Source of the DNA: PALSA-968 sp964387075
Lineage (GTDB): Bacteria; Bacteroidota; Bacteroidia; B-17B0; Aurantibacillaceae
Assembly (NCBI GenBank): GCA_964387075.1
Contig: CAYLVB010000008.1
Coordinates: 1 to 64,000, forward strand
Length of the DNA: 64,000 bases
Direction of reading: 5' to 3'
Made by a program: the position numbers and the translations under genes. The notes beneath the pieces were generated by a model. That model ran no database searches, was not told the origin of the DNA, and saw only the letters and a program-made list of their open reading frames with translations. Positions within the stretch are counted from its first letter, which is position 1. Each line of letters begins with the position of its first letter. Below, in pieces: positions 16,085 through 25,092 of this stretch.

Positions 16085-17533
16085 TTATCCTACGCTTCCC
16101 TCGAGACTTACGGCCAAAAGCTTCTGGGCTTCCACCGCGAATTCCATGGGCAATTGCTTCAAAACTTCCTTGCAATAACCGTTCACAATAAGGCCTACTG
16201 CTTTTTCTGTGTCTAATCCACGTTGTTTACAGTAGAATATCTGGTCTTCGCCTATCTTGCTGGTAGTGGCTTCGTGTTCCACGATTCCCGATTTATCTTT
16301 GATCTCAATATAGGGGAAGGTATGTGCCCCGCATTTGTCGCCCATCAATAAACTATCACACTGAGAGAAATTACGTGAACCTGTAGCTCCTTTGTTAATG
16401 CGCACAAGTCCGCGATACGAGTTATTGCTGAAGCCGGCTGAGATACCTTTGGAGATGATGGTTGACCTGGTATTCTTACCAATGTGGATCATCTTGGTTC
16501 CGGTATCGGCCTGCTGGTAATTATTGGTAACGGCAACCGAGTAGAACTCGCCCACCGAATTATTTCCCTTAAGGATCACCGAAGGATATTTCCAGGTAAT
16601 GGCCGAACCGGTCTCTACCTGAGTCCAGCTGATCTTTGAATTATCTTCCAGGCAAATACCACGTTTGGTAACGAAGTTGAAGATCCCGCCTTTTCCTTCT
16701 TTGTCGCCGGGGTACCAGTTCTGCACGGTGCTGTATTTCACTTCGGCGTTCCTGTGCGCAATGATCTCAACAATGGCCGCGTGCAACTGGTTCTCGTCGC
16801 GCTGTGGGGCTGTACAGCCTTCCAGGTAAGAAACATAAGAATCCTCCTCGGCCACGATCAAAGTGCGCTCAAACTGACCTGTGCCCGCTGAGTTGATGCG
16901 GAAATAAGTAGAAAGCTCCATAGGGCATCGAACCCCTTTTGGAATATAACAGAACGAACCGTCGCTGAAAACAGCGCTGTTCAACGCGGCATAAAAATTA
17001 TCGGTGTAGGGCACCACCATGCCCATGTATTTCTTGATCAGCTCGGGATGTTCTTGTACCGCTTCGCTGAATGAACAGAAGATAACCCCCTTCTCGGCCA
17101 ACGTTTCCTTAAATGTTGTTTTTACAGAAACGCTGTCGATCACAGCGTCGATGGCAATATTGCTTTGCACCCCGCTCAGGCGTTTCTGTTCTTCTAAAGA
17201 GATACCGAGTTTTTCGAATGTCTTTAATAGTTCAGGATCAACTTCATCTAGACTGTTAAGCGCCTTCTTTTGTTTGGGGGCGGAATAATATATGATCTCG
17301 TTGAACTTTGGCTCCGCGTAATGCACATGCGCCCATTTAGGTTCTTCTAAGGTGGTCCAGTGACGATAAGCTTTTAAACGGAAATCTAGCATCCATTGCG
17401 GCTCATTCTTTTTCTTGGAGATGAAACGAACGATCTCTTCGCTGAGACCGGGAGGCGCGTTGTCTGATTCAAAATCCGAAACAAACCCGTACTTATAATC
17501 GCTGCTGATATGTTCTTCTAGGATGTCGCCCAC
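16085..17533 (-). CDS. sufB: Fe-S cluster assembly protein SufB
   Basis: The 482 residues (family about 470-480) form the main scaffold subunit of SufBC2D. Typical stretches are KPKW-like SRLKAYRHW equivalents near residue 50, FCSFSEAVQEHPEL, FSDGSFCYIPKGVRCPMELS, EDSYVSYLEGCTAPQRDENQLHAA, KGNNSVGEFYSVA and CDSLLMGDKCGAHTFPYI with conserved C and H residues near the C-terminus. It follows the SufA-like gene by 33 bases and leads the rest of the operon. Confidence 0.95.
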   Translation of the reverse strand: MGDILEEHISSDYKYGFVSDFESDNAPPGLSEEIVRFISKKKNEPQWMLDFRLKAYRHWTTLEEPKWAHVHYAEPKFNEIIYYSAPKQKKALNSLDEVDPELLKTFEKLGISLEEQKRLSGVQSNIAIDAVIDSVSVKTTFKETLAEKGVIFCSFSEAVQEHPELIKKYMGMVVPYTDNFYAALNSAVFSDGSFCYIPKGVRCPMELSTYFRINSAGTGQFERTLIVAEEDSYVSYLEGCTAPQRDENQLHAAIVEIIAHRNAEVKYSTVQNWYPGDKEGKGGIFNFVTKRGICLEDNSKISWTQVETGSAITWKYPSVILKGNNSVGEFYSVAVTNNYQQADTGTKMIHIGKNTRSTIISKGISAGFSNNSYRGLVRINKGATGSRNFSQCDSLLMGDKCGAHTFPYIEIKDKSGIVEHEATTSKIGEDQIFYCKQRGLDTEKAVGLIVNGYCKEVLKQLPMEFAVEAQKLLAVSLEGSVG

Positions 17534-17566
17534 GGCTTATGAAAGAGATAAAAAGGTATGTTAATA

Positions 17567-17893
17567 TTATACGGAAAAGCTCTCGCCGCATCCGCAGGTG
17601 CGCGAGGCATTGGGGTTCTTAAAAATAAATCCTTTACCGTTAAGGCCACCGGTATAATCCAGCTCGGTGCCTACCAGGTATAAAAAGCTTTTGCGATCAA
17701 CCACGATCTTAATGCCTTTGTCTTCGAACGACTGGTCATCTGACTTTAATTCGTGGTCAAAAATGAGGTTATAGCTTAGGCCGGAGCAACCGCCGCCGCT
17801 TACACCCACACGTATAAAGGTTCCCTCGGGCCTGTTCTCTTCTTTTATGAGTTGAATGGCGTGTTCCTTAGCCGCTTCTGATACTGTTATCAT
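17567..17893 (-). CDS. SufA/HesB-type Fe-S carrier protein
   Basis: From ATG 17893 this encodes 108 residues, the usual length for A-type carriers. The three cluster-ligand cysteines are C36 in GGGCSGLSY and C100/C102 in RTCGCGESF. It accepts clusters from the Suf scaffold and hands them to apo-proteins. A GTG at 17920 would add nine residues, but it lies 3 bases from the end of the -7 box TATATTTG (923-930 of the same kilobase) and before the expected transcription start, so I choose the ATG. It is the first gene of the suf operon. Confidence 0.9.
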   Translation of the reverse strand: MITVSEAAKEHAIQLIKEENRPEGTFIRVGVSGGGCSGLSYNLIFDHELKSDDQSFEDKGIKIVVDRKSFLYLVGTELDYTGGLNGKGFIFKNPNASRTCGCGESFSV

Positions 17894-17922
17894 CTTGTTT
17901 AGATTGATTCTAAATTCCACTA

Positions 17923-17930
17923 CAAATATA
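17923..17930 (-). promoter_or_regulatory. -7 box TATATTTG of the suf operon
   Basis: The minus strand reads TATATTTG, an exact TAnnTTTG match, 29 bases before the ATG at 17893. It is the only good box I see ahead of the six suf-strand genes. Confidence 0.55.
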
Positions 17931-17999
17931 CCACAAAAGCGGTATTATTTAAAGAAAAAGGGGAAAATTTAGACGAATGAAGAAGGAGGGGCTAAGTGG

Positions 18000-18806
18000 C
18001 TATTTCTTAACGAATTCGCCCATTTTATTGTCGTAGTTCAGGAAGTAGCCACCCTTAGGAAGGTTGCTGCAATCTATCTTGCTTCCAAAACCGCGTTTTA
18101 CGATGTTTCCGTACTGATCGTAGATCTCGTACATGGTCTCGGCAGGTTTGCCTGAACACTCGAAATTGATGTCTTTAGACACCTTTTGAGGGGTAAAGCT
18201 AACTTCGCAGGAAGTGCTGTTAAAATCAGTCGGTTTAGACAAGCGTGGCTGGCCACTGTAATCTGTTTGTTTTACACGGAACTGGTTCTTGCCCGAGTGA
18301 GGTGCTACCTTATACTCGTAATCATTGGTTGTGGCCGTTCCTTTGCCATCGGTCTCACCGATCTTTACCCACTTGTTCCAGCGAAATTGCTCGACAACAT
18401 AGGCCAGTTTACCGCTTTCACCTTTGGTGCTCCATTTCAGGTTGCCGTCGCCGGTAACGCTCATAGAGATAACCTCGAAAGTACTTTTTGGCTTCAGAAC
18501 CTCAGGATTCAACACTTTTGGACGGCAATCGTCTTTGTGTTTTACCTTGATCTCTACTTTATCGCCGATATTGAGTTTATGGGGCTTGAAATCTACCTCA
18601 AATGCGCTGCTTTGGGTCTCGTCGGTGGTCAGGTTACCGTTCACGTATACCTCGGTAACGCAAAAACCAACACCGCCGCTGGCAAATGGGTTCTGTACGT
18701 ATAAGTTCTTACCCTGGTAATTCCCTTCGATAATGATAACACCACCCTGGGAATAGGCCCAGGCCGCTTGAATGAACAGGAGAAAAACAATACCGTATCT
18801 TTTCAT
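18000..18806 (-). CDS. Secreted protein with possible C-terminal sorting-like domain
   Basis: From the internal ATG at 18806 this encodes 268 residues with a clear signal peptide (MKRYGIVFLLFIQAAWAYSQ). The middle has Cys residues (GVGFCVTEVYVNG, KHKDDCRPKVL) and a fibronectin-like stretch (LAYVVEQFRWNKWVKIGETDG, NQFRVKQTDYSGQPRLS). The last 70 residues resemble a short sorting-type beta domain (YEIYDQYGNIVKRGFGSKID, LPKGGYFLNYDN). Conserved proteins of this build occur in Bacteroidota, but I cannot name a function. It is divergent from the PorP/SprF-like gene. Confidence 0.65.
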   Translation of the reverse strand: MKRYGIVFLLFIQAAWAYSQGGVIIIEGNYQGKNLYVQNPFASGGVGFCVTEVYVNGNLTTDETQSSAFEVDFKPHKLNIGDKVEIKVKHKDDCRPKVLNPEVLKPKSTFEVISMSVTGDGNLKWSTKGESGKLAYVVEQFRWNKWVKIGETDGKGTATTNDYEYKVAPHSGKNQFRVKQTDYSGQPRLSKPTDFNSTSCEVSFTPQKVSKDINFECSGKPAETMYEIYDQYGNIVKRGFGSKIDCSNLPKGGYFLNYDNKMGEFVKK

Positions 18807-18970
18807 ATTAAATAAAGGTCGCAAAATTGTTCGCAATAATAATTCGAAATATCGGAATAACCAAAATAAATGCAGGCATTTTTTTACTTTGTTTATCTAG
18901 AATTTTATTATTATAGGCAGGTAAATAAGGGCCTAAAAACCACATACTTCGTTTTAAATTGCCTTATTGT

Positions 18971-18978
18971 TATCTTTA
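18971..18978 (+). promoter_or_regulatory. -7-like box TATCTTTA upstream of the PorP/SprF-like gene
   Basis: TATCTTTA differs from TAnnTTTG only at the last base. It ends five bases before the TTG at 18984, which is the codon that begins the signal peptide. Confidence 0.35.
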
Positions 18979-18983
18979 CGGGC

Positions 18984-19943
18984 TTGAAATACCTTCTCCT
19001 GATATTATTGTTTGGTCTCAGTTCCTTCGTCAGGGCCCAGCAATACCCTTTTTGGACTCAGTACCGAAGCAACCATTTTATGCTCAACCCGGCCGTAGCA
19101 GGCAGCCGCCAGATCTATGATGCCCGCCTTAGCTACCGCAACCAATGGGTAGGGTTTGACGGTGCACCTAAGACCATGGGGGCCAGCTACCACCGCAAGA
19201 TCTATAAGAACAAAATGGGGGTAGGTGCCTTTGTATTTCAAGACCAGATAGGACCTTTTAAGACCCTTACGGGGGCTTTGGCCTATTCTTTCAGGATCAA
19301 ATTTGACGATTTTGCACTTTCTTTTGGTTTGAATGGCAGTTATAACATGCAAAGCGTGAATGCCGCTTCGATGACCTACCAGAATAGCCAGGACGCGGCC
19401 ATCTCGCACATGCTTACCACCCATAAAACGAAGAACTACAACGGGGCGGCGGGTATTTTGCTCTATAATGATCGCTTTTACTTAGGCGCCGCCATGAACA
19501 ACCTTTTGGGAAGCACCTTCACTTACGATAAGACCAAAGCTCAGAACAAAAAAGGAGAGATAAAAACAGTGCCGCACATGTGCGTTTCCTTAGGTTATAA
19601 CTATGCGCAGAACCTTGATTATGTATGGGAGAACACCACCGCGGTGATCTTCGTTGCAGGAAGTCCGATCCTTTTTGACTATAATCTTAGGTTGCACATT
19701 AAGAAGGCGATGTTGGTGGGAGCAGGCATACGCCTGGGCACTGCTTTGGTTGCCCAGGTGGGCTGGACCTTTACCGACTGGGCGCAGGTAAGTTATTCTT
19801 ACGATTACAATACAAATCGTTTACGCCCAACCAATAGCGGAAGCCACGAGATCAAGATCGTGTTCTTCCACAGCCGGCAGCATTTAGATCATCACAAGGG
19901 AGGCAAAGAGTTCCAGAAACAAAAGTTCCAATACCTCATTTAA
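18984..19943 (+). CDS. PorP/SprF-family type IX secretion outer-membrane protein
   Basis: About 319 residues from TTG 18984, which begins a clean signal peptide (KYLLLILLFGLSSFVRAQ). The frame is open back to 18870, but that upstream part looks non-coding. The mature protein starts QYPFWTQYRSNHFMLNPAVAGS, then YRNQWVGFDGAPKTMGASYH: the hallmark N-terminus of PorP/SprF. NYNGAAGILLYNDRFYLGAAMNNLLG and a C-terminal SYDYNTNRL, GSHEIKIVFF follow. Such barrels bind particular T9SS cargo domains or act in gliding and secretion. Its stop overlaps the aroC ATG by one base. Confidence 0.88.
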   Translation: MKYLLLILLFGLSSFVRAQQYPFWTQYRSNHFMLNPAVAGSRQIYDARLSYRNQWVGFDGAPKTMGASYHRKIYKNKMGVGAFVFQDQIGPFKTLTGALAYSFRIKFDDFALSFGLNGSYNMQSVNAASMTYQNSQDAAISHMLTTHKTKNYNGAAGILLYNDRFYLGAAMNNLLGSTFTYDKTKAQNKKGEIKTVPHMCVSLGYNYAQNLDYVWENTTAVIFVAGSPILFDYNLRLHIKKAMLVGAGIRLGTALVAQVGWTFTDWAQVSYSYDYNTNRLRPTNSGSHEIKIVFFHSRQHLDHHKGGKEFQKQKFQYLI

Positions 19944-21049
19944 TGGCCGGCAATTCATTCGGACATATTTTCAGGCTTAGCACATTTGGCGAATCGCACG
20001 GCGAAGCCATAGGAGGAATTATCGATGGCTGTCCTGCAGGCCTGCAGATCGATCTCGCTTTTGTACAAAGTGAATTGGACAGGAGAAAGCCCGGGCAATC
20101 GCATATCGTTACGCAAAGAAAAGAAGGAGATGCCGTGAAGTTCCTCTCCGGAATTTTTGAAGGGGTGACCACCGGCGCGCCCATCGGTTTTGTGATCTAT
20201 AACGAGAATCAAAAGAGTAAAGATTACGATCATGTGAAAGACGCATTTCGCCCTTCGCACGCGGATTACACGTACGAAAAGAAATATGGTTTAAGGGATC
20301 ATCGCGGTGGCGGCAGATCTTCCGCGCGCGAGACTGCCAGTCGTGTGGTGGCGGGGGCTGTTGCTAAATTGCTGTTGCAACAGTATGGCATTAAAATATT
20401 CGCTTACGTTTCGCAGGTGCAGCACATCAGGCTTGAGAGATCTTACCTGGAAATAGATCCCGCAAATATCGAGAAGAACATTGTTCGTTGTCCTGATGAA
20501 AAAACAGCGCAGCAGATGATAGAGCTTATTGAAGCTGTGCGCAAGCAAGGGGATACCGTTGGAGGAATTGTGACCTGTGCCGCGCAGAAAGTACCTGCCG
20601 GTTTAGGCGAGCCCGCGTTTGATAAACTGCATGCCGACTTGGGAAAAGCGATGTTGAGCATTAACGCCGTGAAAGGATTTGAGTACGGGGCCGGGTTTAG
20701 TTCTATAAACTCAAAGGGGTCTGAATTGAACGATCTTTTCGTCCCGGGTTCAAGGGATCCCTTCGGGGAAAACCGAAACGGCATACGTACGAAGACCAAT
20801 AACAGTGGAGGCATCCAGGGAGGGATCAGCAATGGCGAAGACATTTACTTCAATGTGGCTTTTAAACCCGTGGCTACCATCATGCAAAAACAAAAGACCG
20901 TGAACCGCAGCGGCGAAGAAATTATTCTTGAAGGTAAAGGGCGCCACGACCCCTGTGTATTGCCCCGCGCAGTACCCATCGTGGAAGCAATGTGCGCGCT
21001 GGTACTTGCGGATCATCTATTGCTGAACAAAACTTCCAGAATTTCTTAA
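19943..21049 (+). CDS. aroC: Chorismate synthase
   Basis: The 368 residues (family about 360) catalyse the last shikimate step, EPSP to chorismate, using reduced FMN. The signature FGESHGEAIGGIIDGCPAG (residues 13-31) contains the active-site histidine; RDHRGGGRSSARETASRVV (about 116-134) and SRDPFGENRNGIRTKTNNSGG also match. The ATG overlaps the stop of the preceding gene (TAATG). No other aromatic pathway gene is in the window. Confidence 0.96.
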   Translation: MAGNSFGHIFRLSTFGESHGEAIGGIIDGCPAGLQIDLAFVQSELDRRKPGQSHIVTQRKEGDAVKFLSGIFEGVTTGAPIGFVIYNENQKSKDYDHVKDAFRPSHADYTYEKKYGLRDHRGGGRSSARETASRVVAGAVAKLLLQQYGIKIFAYVSQVQHIRLERSYLEIDPANIEKNIVRCPDEKTAQQMIELIEAVRKQGDTVGGIVTCAAQKVPAGLGEPAFDKLHADLGKAMLSINAVKGFEYGAGFSSINSKGSELNDLFVPGSRDPFGENRNGIRTKTNNSGGIQGGISNGEDIYFNVAFKPVATIMQKQKTVNRSGEEIILEGKGRHDPCVLPRAVPIVEAMCALVLADHLLLNKTSRIS

Positions 21050-21056
21050 GCGCGGC

Positions 21057-21575
21057 ATGGTTATTTCTGTCAAAGAGGCAACCATACATGACGCGGAGAC
21101 CATCAGCCGCCTGGCCACCGAAACTTTTTACGAAACCTATTCGTGGTACAACACGGCAGAGAACATGAAGGAGTATACCGATACGCATTTCAACCTTGCC
21201 CAAACAAAAAAGGAATTGCAACAGGAAGGAACGTATTTTTTCCTGGCCTCTGCAGGAGCTGAGGTGATCGGTTACGCTAAATTGCGACGTGTTGACGAAC
21301 CTCCGGAATTAAAGGGCCTTAAACATATTGAAATAGAAAGGATCTACGTGCAAAAGCAACACCAGGATAAAAAGGCGGGATACGCGTTGATACAAAAATG
21401 CATTGAGAAAGGACGCGAAATAAAATTAGACACGATCTGGCTGGGAGTTTGGGAAAAGAACACGAAAGCATTCGCTTTTTACGAAAAAGTGGGGTTCAAA
21501 AAATTCGGGACGCACAATTTTCAATTAGGAGATGACGCACAGAACGACCACCTTGTAAAATACGATCTTACATGA
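21057..21575 (+). CDS. GNAT-family N-acetyltransferase
   Basis: The 172 residues show the GNAT fold: strand-helix start VKEATIHDAETISRLATETFYETY, core strand FFLASAGAEVIGYAKLR, then IEIERIYVQKQHQDKKAGYALIQKCIE where the acetyl-CoA-binding motif A (usually Q/RxxGxG/A) reads HQDKKAGYA, and WLGVWEKNTKAFAFYEKVGFKKFG. The ATG is 8 bases after aroC, and the stop overlaps the next ATG by 4 bases (ATGA). The substrate is unknown. Confidence 0.88.
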   Translation: MVISVKEATIHDAETISRLATETFYETYSWYNTAENMKEYTDTHFNLAQTKKELQQEGTYFFLASAGAEVIGYAKLRRVDEPPELKGLKHIEIERIYVQKQHQDKKAGYALIQKCIEKGREIKLDTIWLGVWEKNTKAFAFYEKVGFKKFGTHNFQLGDDAQNDHLVKYDLT

Positions 21576-24490
21576 AAGCGGTACTGAAAAATATCCTGCG
21601 CTCTCCCTACACCGTTTTGCTGCTGGCGGTGCTGGCCGCCAATTGGCAGCTCGTTTTCCTGCAGCGTGGAATGGAGTGGGACATGATGAACTTCTGGATG
21701 CCTTGGCGGTATTACATGAGCGAGTGCTATACTAACGGCATCGTTCCGATGTGGGATCCTTATACGCAAAGCGGCTACCCGGTTCATGGCGACCTGCAAG
21801 GGCCGGCATATAGTCCAGAAGCGTTGCTTGTTTCTTTTTTGTTCGGGCAGAACATTTACATCCTCAATTACTGTTTTGTATTTTATCTTTTTGTGGCTTC
21901 GGTGGGCATGTTTAAACTGGCACACCTCTTCACAAGAAAAAAAGAGGTTTCGGTATTGGCGGGTATCATTTACGCTTTATCCGGTTTCAACATCGCGCAC
22001 GGCCATTACTTTTACATTGTGGTGAGTGTCGCACTCATTCCATTTATATTCTACTATTTCTTTAAGCTGCTGGATGTGGGCACTTATTCGGATGTGATCA
22101 AATTTTCCCTGATCATTTTCTGGCACATCACAACGGGCAATCCTTCTTTCCTGATCGTTTCGGGATATTTAATGGCGTTTGTTTTTCTCGCTTTCGTTAT
22201 CTGGAAGATCAGGGACAGGCAGGTGCATGACATCCTGGCTTCGTTAAAAATGCTTTCCATGGTTTTGGGTTTAAGTCTGCTGATGGCCTTGCCGGTCATT
22301 TACAACGCCCTGCAGATCATCCCGCTTACCACGCGCAAGGACGGGCTTGATCTTGCTTATGCCGGCGACGAGAGTTTTTATTACCAGAACTTTATCGCAT
22401 TTGTTGTACCGCTGATCACCATCACCAATGTGGACCTTACCGGATACGAGCAGGAATTGTGGAGTCCTTATGTAGGCGCTTTTACCATTTTCTTTTTTCT
22501 CTGCGGCATCTTTTCCAGGAAGGATTTTTATGAAAGGGCCCTGATCTTTGTGGGCCTTGCCGGGCTTGTTATCGCACTAGGACTTCAGTGGCCTGTGTAT
22601 CCTTTCCTGCACAAATATCTACCTATGTTCAATGTATTCCGCATGCCGAATCTTTCTTTGCTTTTCTTTTTGATGCTGGTGATATTGGTTGCGGCCAAAT
22701 TCATGGCAAAGGAAGAAAATGCGCAAATGCTTTTTTCGCGCAAGATCACCTGGTACTTTGCCGGTCTTTGGTTCCTTTTGATCGTTTTCATGCATTTTAC
22801 CGCGGTTAAAACAGGAGGAGAGGACCCCTCGCTTTTCTCCAACTACGAGAACCTGCGTCAATGGCTTTATGACGCGGATCCCGCCAAGATCACCTTGTTC
22901 CATCTTCTTCTTTTTGGAATTACCATTGTTGTATTGCTGGTCACAACCCTTTCCCTGAAAAATAAGCTACGCGTATTGCTCATCACCTGTTTCTTCGATG
23001 TGTTCATCAACTACCAATTGGGTGGCGTAGCGCGTATTTTCAGCGTTGAGAGGGCGAAGGACATGAACGAATACTTTTCGCATTTCCCCAAAGGTATTCC
23101 CGATCCCTCAAATGTGGCCATGGAGCGTGTTTCGGGTATTAGTACAGGCTGGCCCGGGTATTGGTTGAACACGAGTGTGTTTTTAAAACAACCTGATTTT
23201 CCCAATAGCAATAATTTCGAGCTCATCAACTACCTCGACCTGCTTCTAAAGAAACCGCGATTGTCAAAAAATATCTTTAAGAACAGTTACGCGTTCTTTG
23301 CCGACAGCCTCTGCGCCGAAGAAGGATTTGCCGACAGTCTTTTGCGCAGCGACCGCAGCGTGATCACAATGCACTCGGCTAACCTGGATAAATTTGGCGC
23401 GAAAGTCTTTTCAAACATTTCCAATACGTATAGCTGTAAGCGCTGGCATCCCAATGGGTATTCTTTTGATGTTAAAAATGTCGCGCCCACGGTTTTCGTG
23501 GTGAACCAGAATTATTGTCCGCTTTGGAATTTCAAAGTGAATGGCAGGGCCTATAAACCGTTTTACTCCTGCAGCAGTTCTTTTCCGGCCTTTGTGCTGC
23601 CTGCCGGCAATTGGAATATTGAGGCAGATTACAAGCTGGCCGGATTCGGGGCCGTGCTTTTCTTTTCCCTCGCTTTGTTTGTTCTTTTACTTTTAGTGCT
23701 GGTCTATCTCTCGCCGGTAACGAAGAAGACGAAGGCGGCGTGTATCAGCTGTATACTGATCCTGTTCGGGTATTGCGGGTTAAAATTTGCTACGGCCGAT
23801 CTTGATAGCAGGAATGAGCGGGTGGTGGAAGAACTGGCGTCCTGCGTGAAAGGCACTGTAATAAACAATACTTCTTTCGACATTCCCGGTGTCGCTCTCA
23901 AAACGGATCTTGTGCGGAACGAGGATATTGCCCGCATGGCTGATCTGCTTGACACAATGAGGCAAAACGAATTGGTTGTACTGAACTACGACCGGTATTG
24001 TTCGCCGGAAACCGGGAAGCTGATCGAATTGGCCTATGGAAAAAGAAGCGGCACTGTAAAATTCATCGGAGCAACCTGCGCACGCTACACCAGGCACCAA
24101 ACTCCGAAGATAATACTGGATACGTTGAATAGCGCGGAGGCTACTGTGAGCAAAAGGAATGAATTTGGCTTAGGCCTGGTTGTAGATAGCGTCCGGGCCT
24201 CTGCATTTAAAGCGGGCGACCTCATACTTCTTACATCAAACCTCGACGCTTCTTGTTTTGATTTTCCGGGCCTGGCGCTCGAGCTGCATTTTAAGGACAG
24301 AAGCAAAGCGCCCCTGTATAGGTACGCCAATGTTTCCACCATAAAAGGTCAGGGGAACACGCGTGCCGCATTGGTTTACGAGCTGCCGGAAGGAAGCGGA
24401 GAACTTTTAAAAATTGTGGTATCTGTCTGGAACCCTTCCGCCTGCGAAGCCCGTGTTGGTAGGCTGAAATTAAGGGTTTATCGACCTTAA
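21572..24490 (+). CDS. YfhO-like polytopic membrane protein
   Basis: The protein has 972 residues. About ten membrane helices fill residues 1-470: TVLLLAVLAANWQLVFL, YILNYCFVFYLFVASVGMF, ALIPFIFYYFF, FVFLAFVIW, LVIALGLQW and others. The first loop has the family-typical MPWRYYMSECY and PMWDPYTQSGYPVHGDLQGP. A large extracytoplasmic domain follows (about 480-700), then two more helices near 700-740 and a C-terminal soluble domain. YfhO proteins are GT-C-fold glycosyltransferases acting on teichoic-type lipids in Firmicutes; the substrate in Bacteroidota is unknown. The start overlaps the GNAT stop by 4 bases, and the operon runs from the PorP-like gene. Confidence 0.75.
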   Translation: MKAVLKNILRSPYTVLLLAVLAANWQLVFLQRGMEWDMMNFWMPWRYYMSECYTNGIVPMWDPYTQSGYPVHGDLQGPAYSPEALLVSFLFGQNIYILNYCFVFYLFVASVGMFKLAHLFTRKKEVSVLAGIIYALSGFNIAHGHYFYIVVSVALIPFIFYYFFKLLDVGTYSDVIKFSLIIFWHITTGNPSFLIVSGYLMAFVFLAFVIWKIRDRQVHDILASLKMLSMVLGLSLLMALPVIYNALQIIPLTTRKDGLDLAYAGDESFYYQNFIAFVVPLITITNVDLTGYEQELWSPYVGAFTIFFFLCGIFSRKDFYERALIFVGLAGLVIALGLQWPVYPFLHKYLPMFNVFRMPNLSLLFFLMLVILVAAKFMAKEENAQMLFSRKITWYFAGLWFLLIVFMHFTAVKTGGEDPSLFSNYENLRQWLYDADPAKITLFHLLLFGITIVVLLVTTLSLKNKLRVLLITCFFDVFINYQLGGVARIFSVERAKDMNEYFSHFPKGIPDPSNVAMERVSGISTGWPGYWLNTSVFLKQPDFPNSNNFELINYLDLLLKKPRLSKNIFKNSYAFFADSLCAEEGFADSLLRSDRSVITMHSANLDKFGAKVFSNISNTYSCKRWHPNGYSFDVKNVAPTVFVVNQNYCPLWNFKVNGRAYKPFYSCSSSFPAFVLPAGNWNIEADYKLAGFGAVLFFSLALFVLLLLVLVYLSPVTKKTKAACISCILILFGYCGLKFATADLDSRNERVVEELASCVKGTVINNTSFDIPGVALKTDLVRNEDIARMADLLDTMRQNELVVLNYDRYCSPETGKLIELAYGKRSGTVKFIGATCARYTRHQTPKIILDTLNSAEATVSKRNEFGLGLVVDSVRASAFKAGDLILLTSNLDASCFDFPGLALELHFKDRSKAPLYRYANVSTIKGQGNTRAALVYELPEGSGELLKIVVSVWNPSACEARVGRLKLRVYRP

Positions 24491-24549
24491 AATTATTTTT
24501 AAAAAGCCAATAAAATTTCAGATATTTACAGGGCACAAACCAGCATTTT

Positions 24550-25071
24550 ATGCAAGACCTTTTAGACATTTTAAAGATACTTATCCCGGCCGGGGCAGTG
24601 TTCGCTGCCACGTTCTTTATCGTTCGCAGCTTCCTAAACAATGAGAACAAGAAGCGCGACTATGAATTGCGTAAATCGCAGATGAGCCTTACCACACCCA
24701 TTCGCCTGCAGGCCTATGAGCGCATCATCATTTTCCTGGAACGCATAGAGCCCACCAACCTTGTATTACGGGTCAATAAAGCCGGCATGAATTCGGCCCA
24801 GCTGCACAACGACCTCCTGCGCACTATCAAGAGTGAGTATGAACACAATATCTCGCAGCAGATCTATATCAGTGTGGGCGCCTGGCAATTGGTGAAGACG
24901 GCCAAAGAAGAAACATTGAAGCTCATCAATATCTCTGTGACCAAGATCCCCGATAACTCAAAAGGACAGGATCTCGCGCAGATCGTTCTGCAGATCGCTT
25001 CGGGTGTTGAGAAGACCCCGACCCAGATCGCCACCGAATATTTGAAGAAAGAAGTAGGGCAGCATTTTTAA
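24550..25071 (+). CDS. Single-span membrane protein, conserved, function unknown
   Basis: The 173 residues begin with one N-terminal membrane helix (LLDILKILIPAGAVFAATFFIV, about 4-25). A charged stretch (NNENKKRDYELRKSQ) and a largely helical cytoplasmic domain follow (LQAYERIIIFLERIEPTNLVLRV, LHNDLLRTIKSEYEHNISQQIYIS, TKIPDNSKGQDLAQIVLQI). The pattern matches a conserved uncharacterised Bacteroidota family often found beside methylmalonyl-CoA mutase or signal genes; that recollection is not verified here. It is 22 bases ahead of the mutase small subunit. Confidence 0.65.
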   Translation: MQDLLDILKILIPAGAVFAATFFIVRSFLNNENKKRDYELRKSQMSLTTPIRLQAYERIIIFLERIEPTNLVLRVNKAGMNSAQLHNDLLRTIKSEYEHNISQQIYISVGAWQLVKTAKEETLKLINISVTKIPDNSKGQDLAQIVLQIASGVEKTPTQIATEYLKKEVGQHF

Positions 25072-25092
25072 GCGGCGTAAATTATTCGCATA

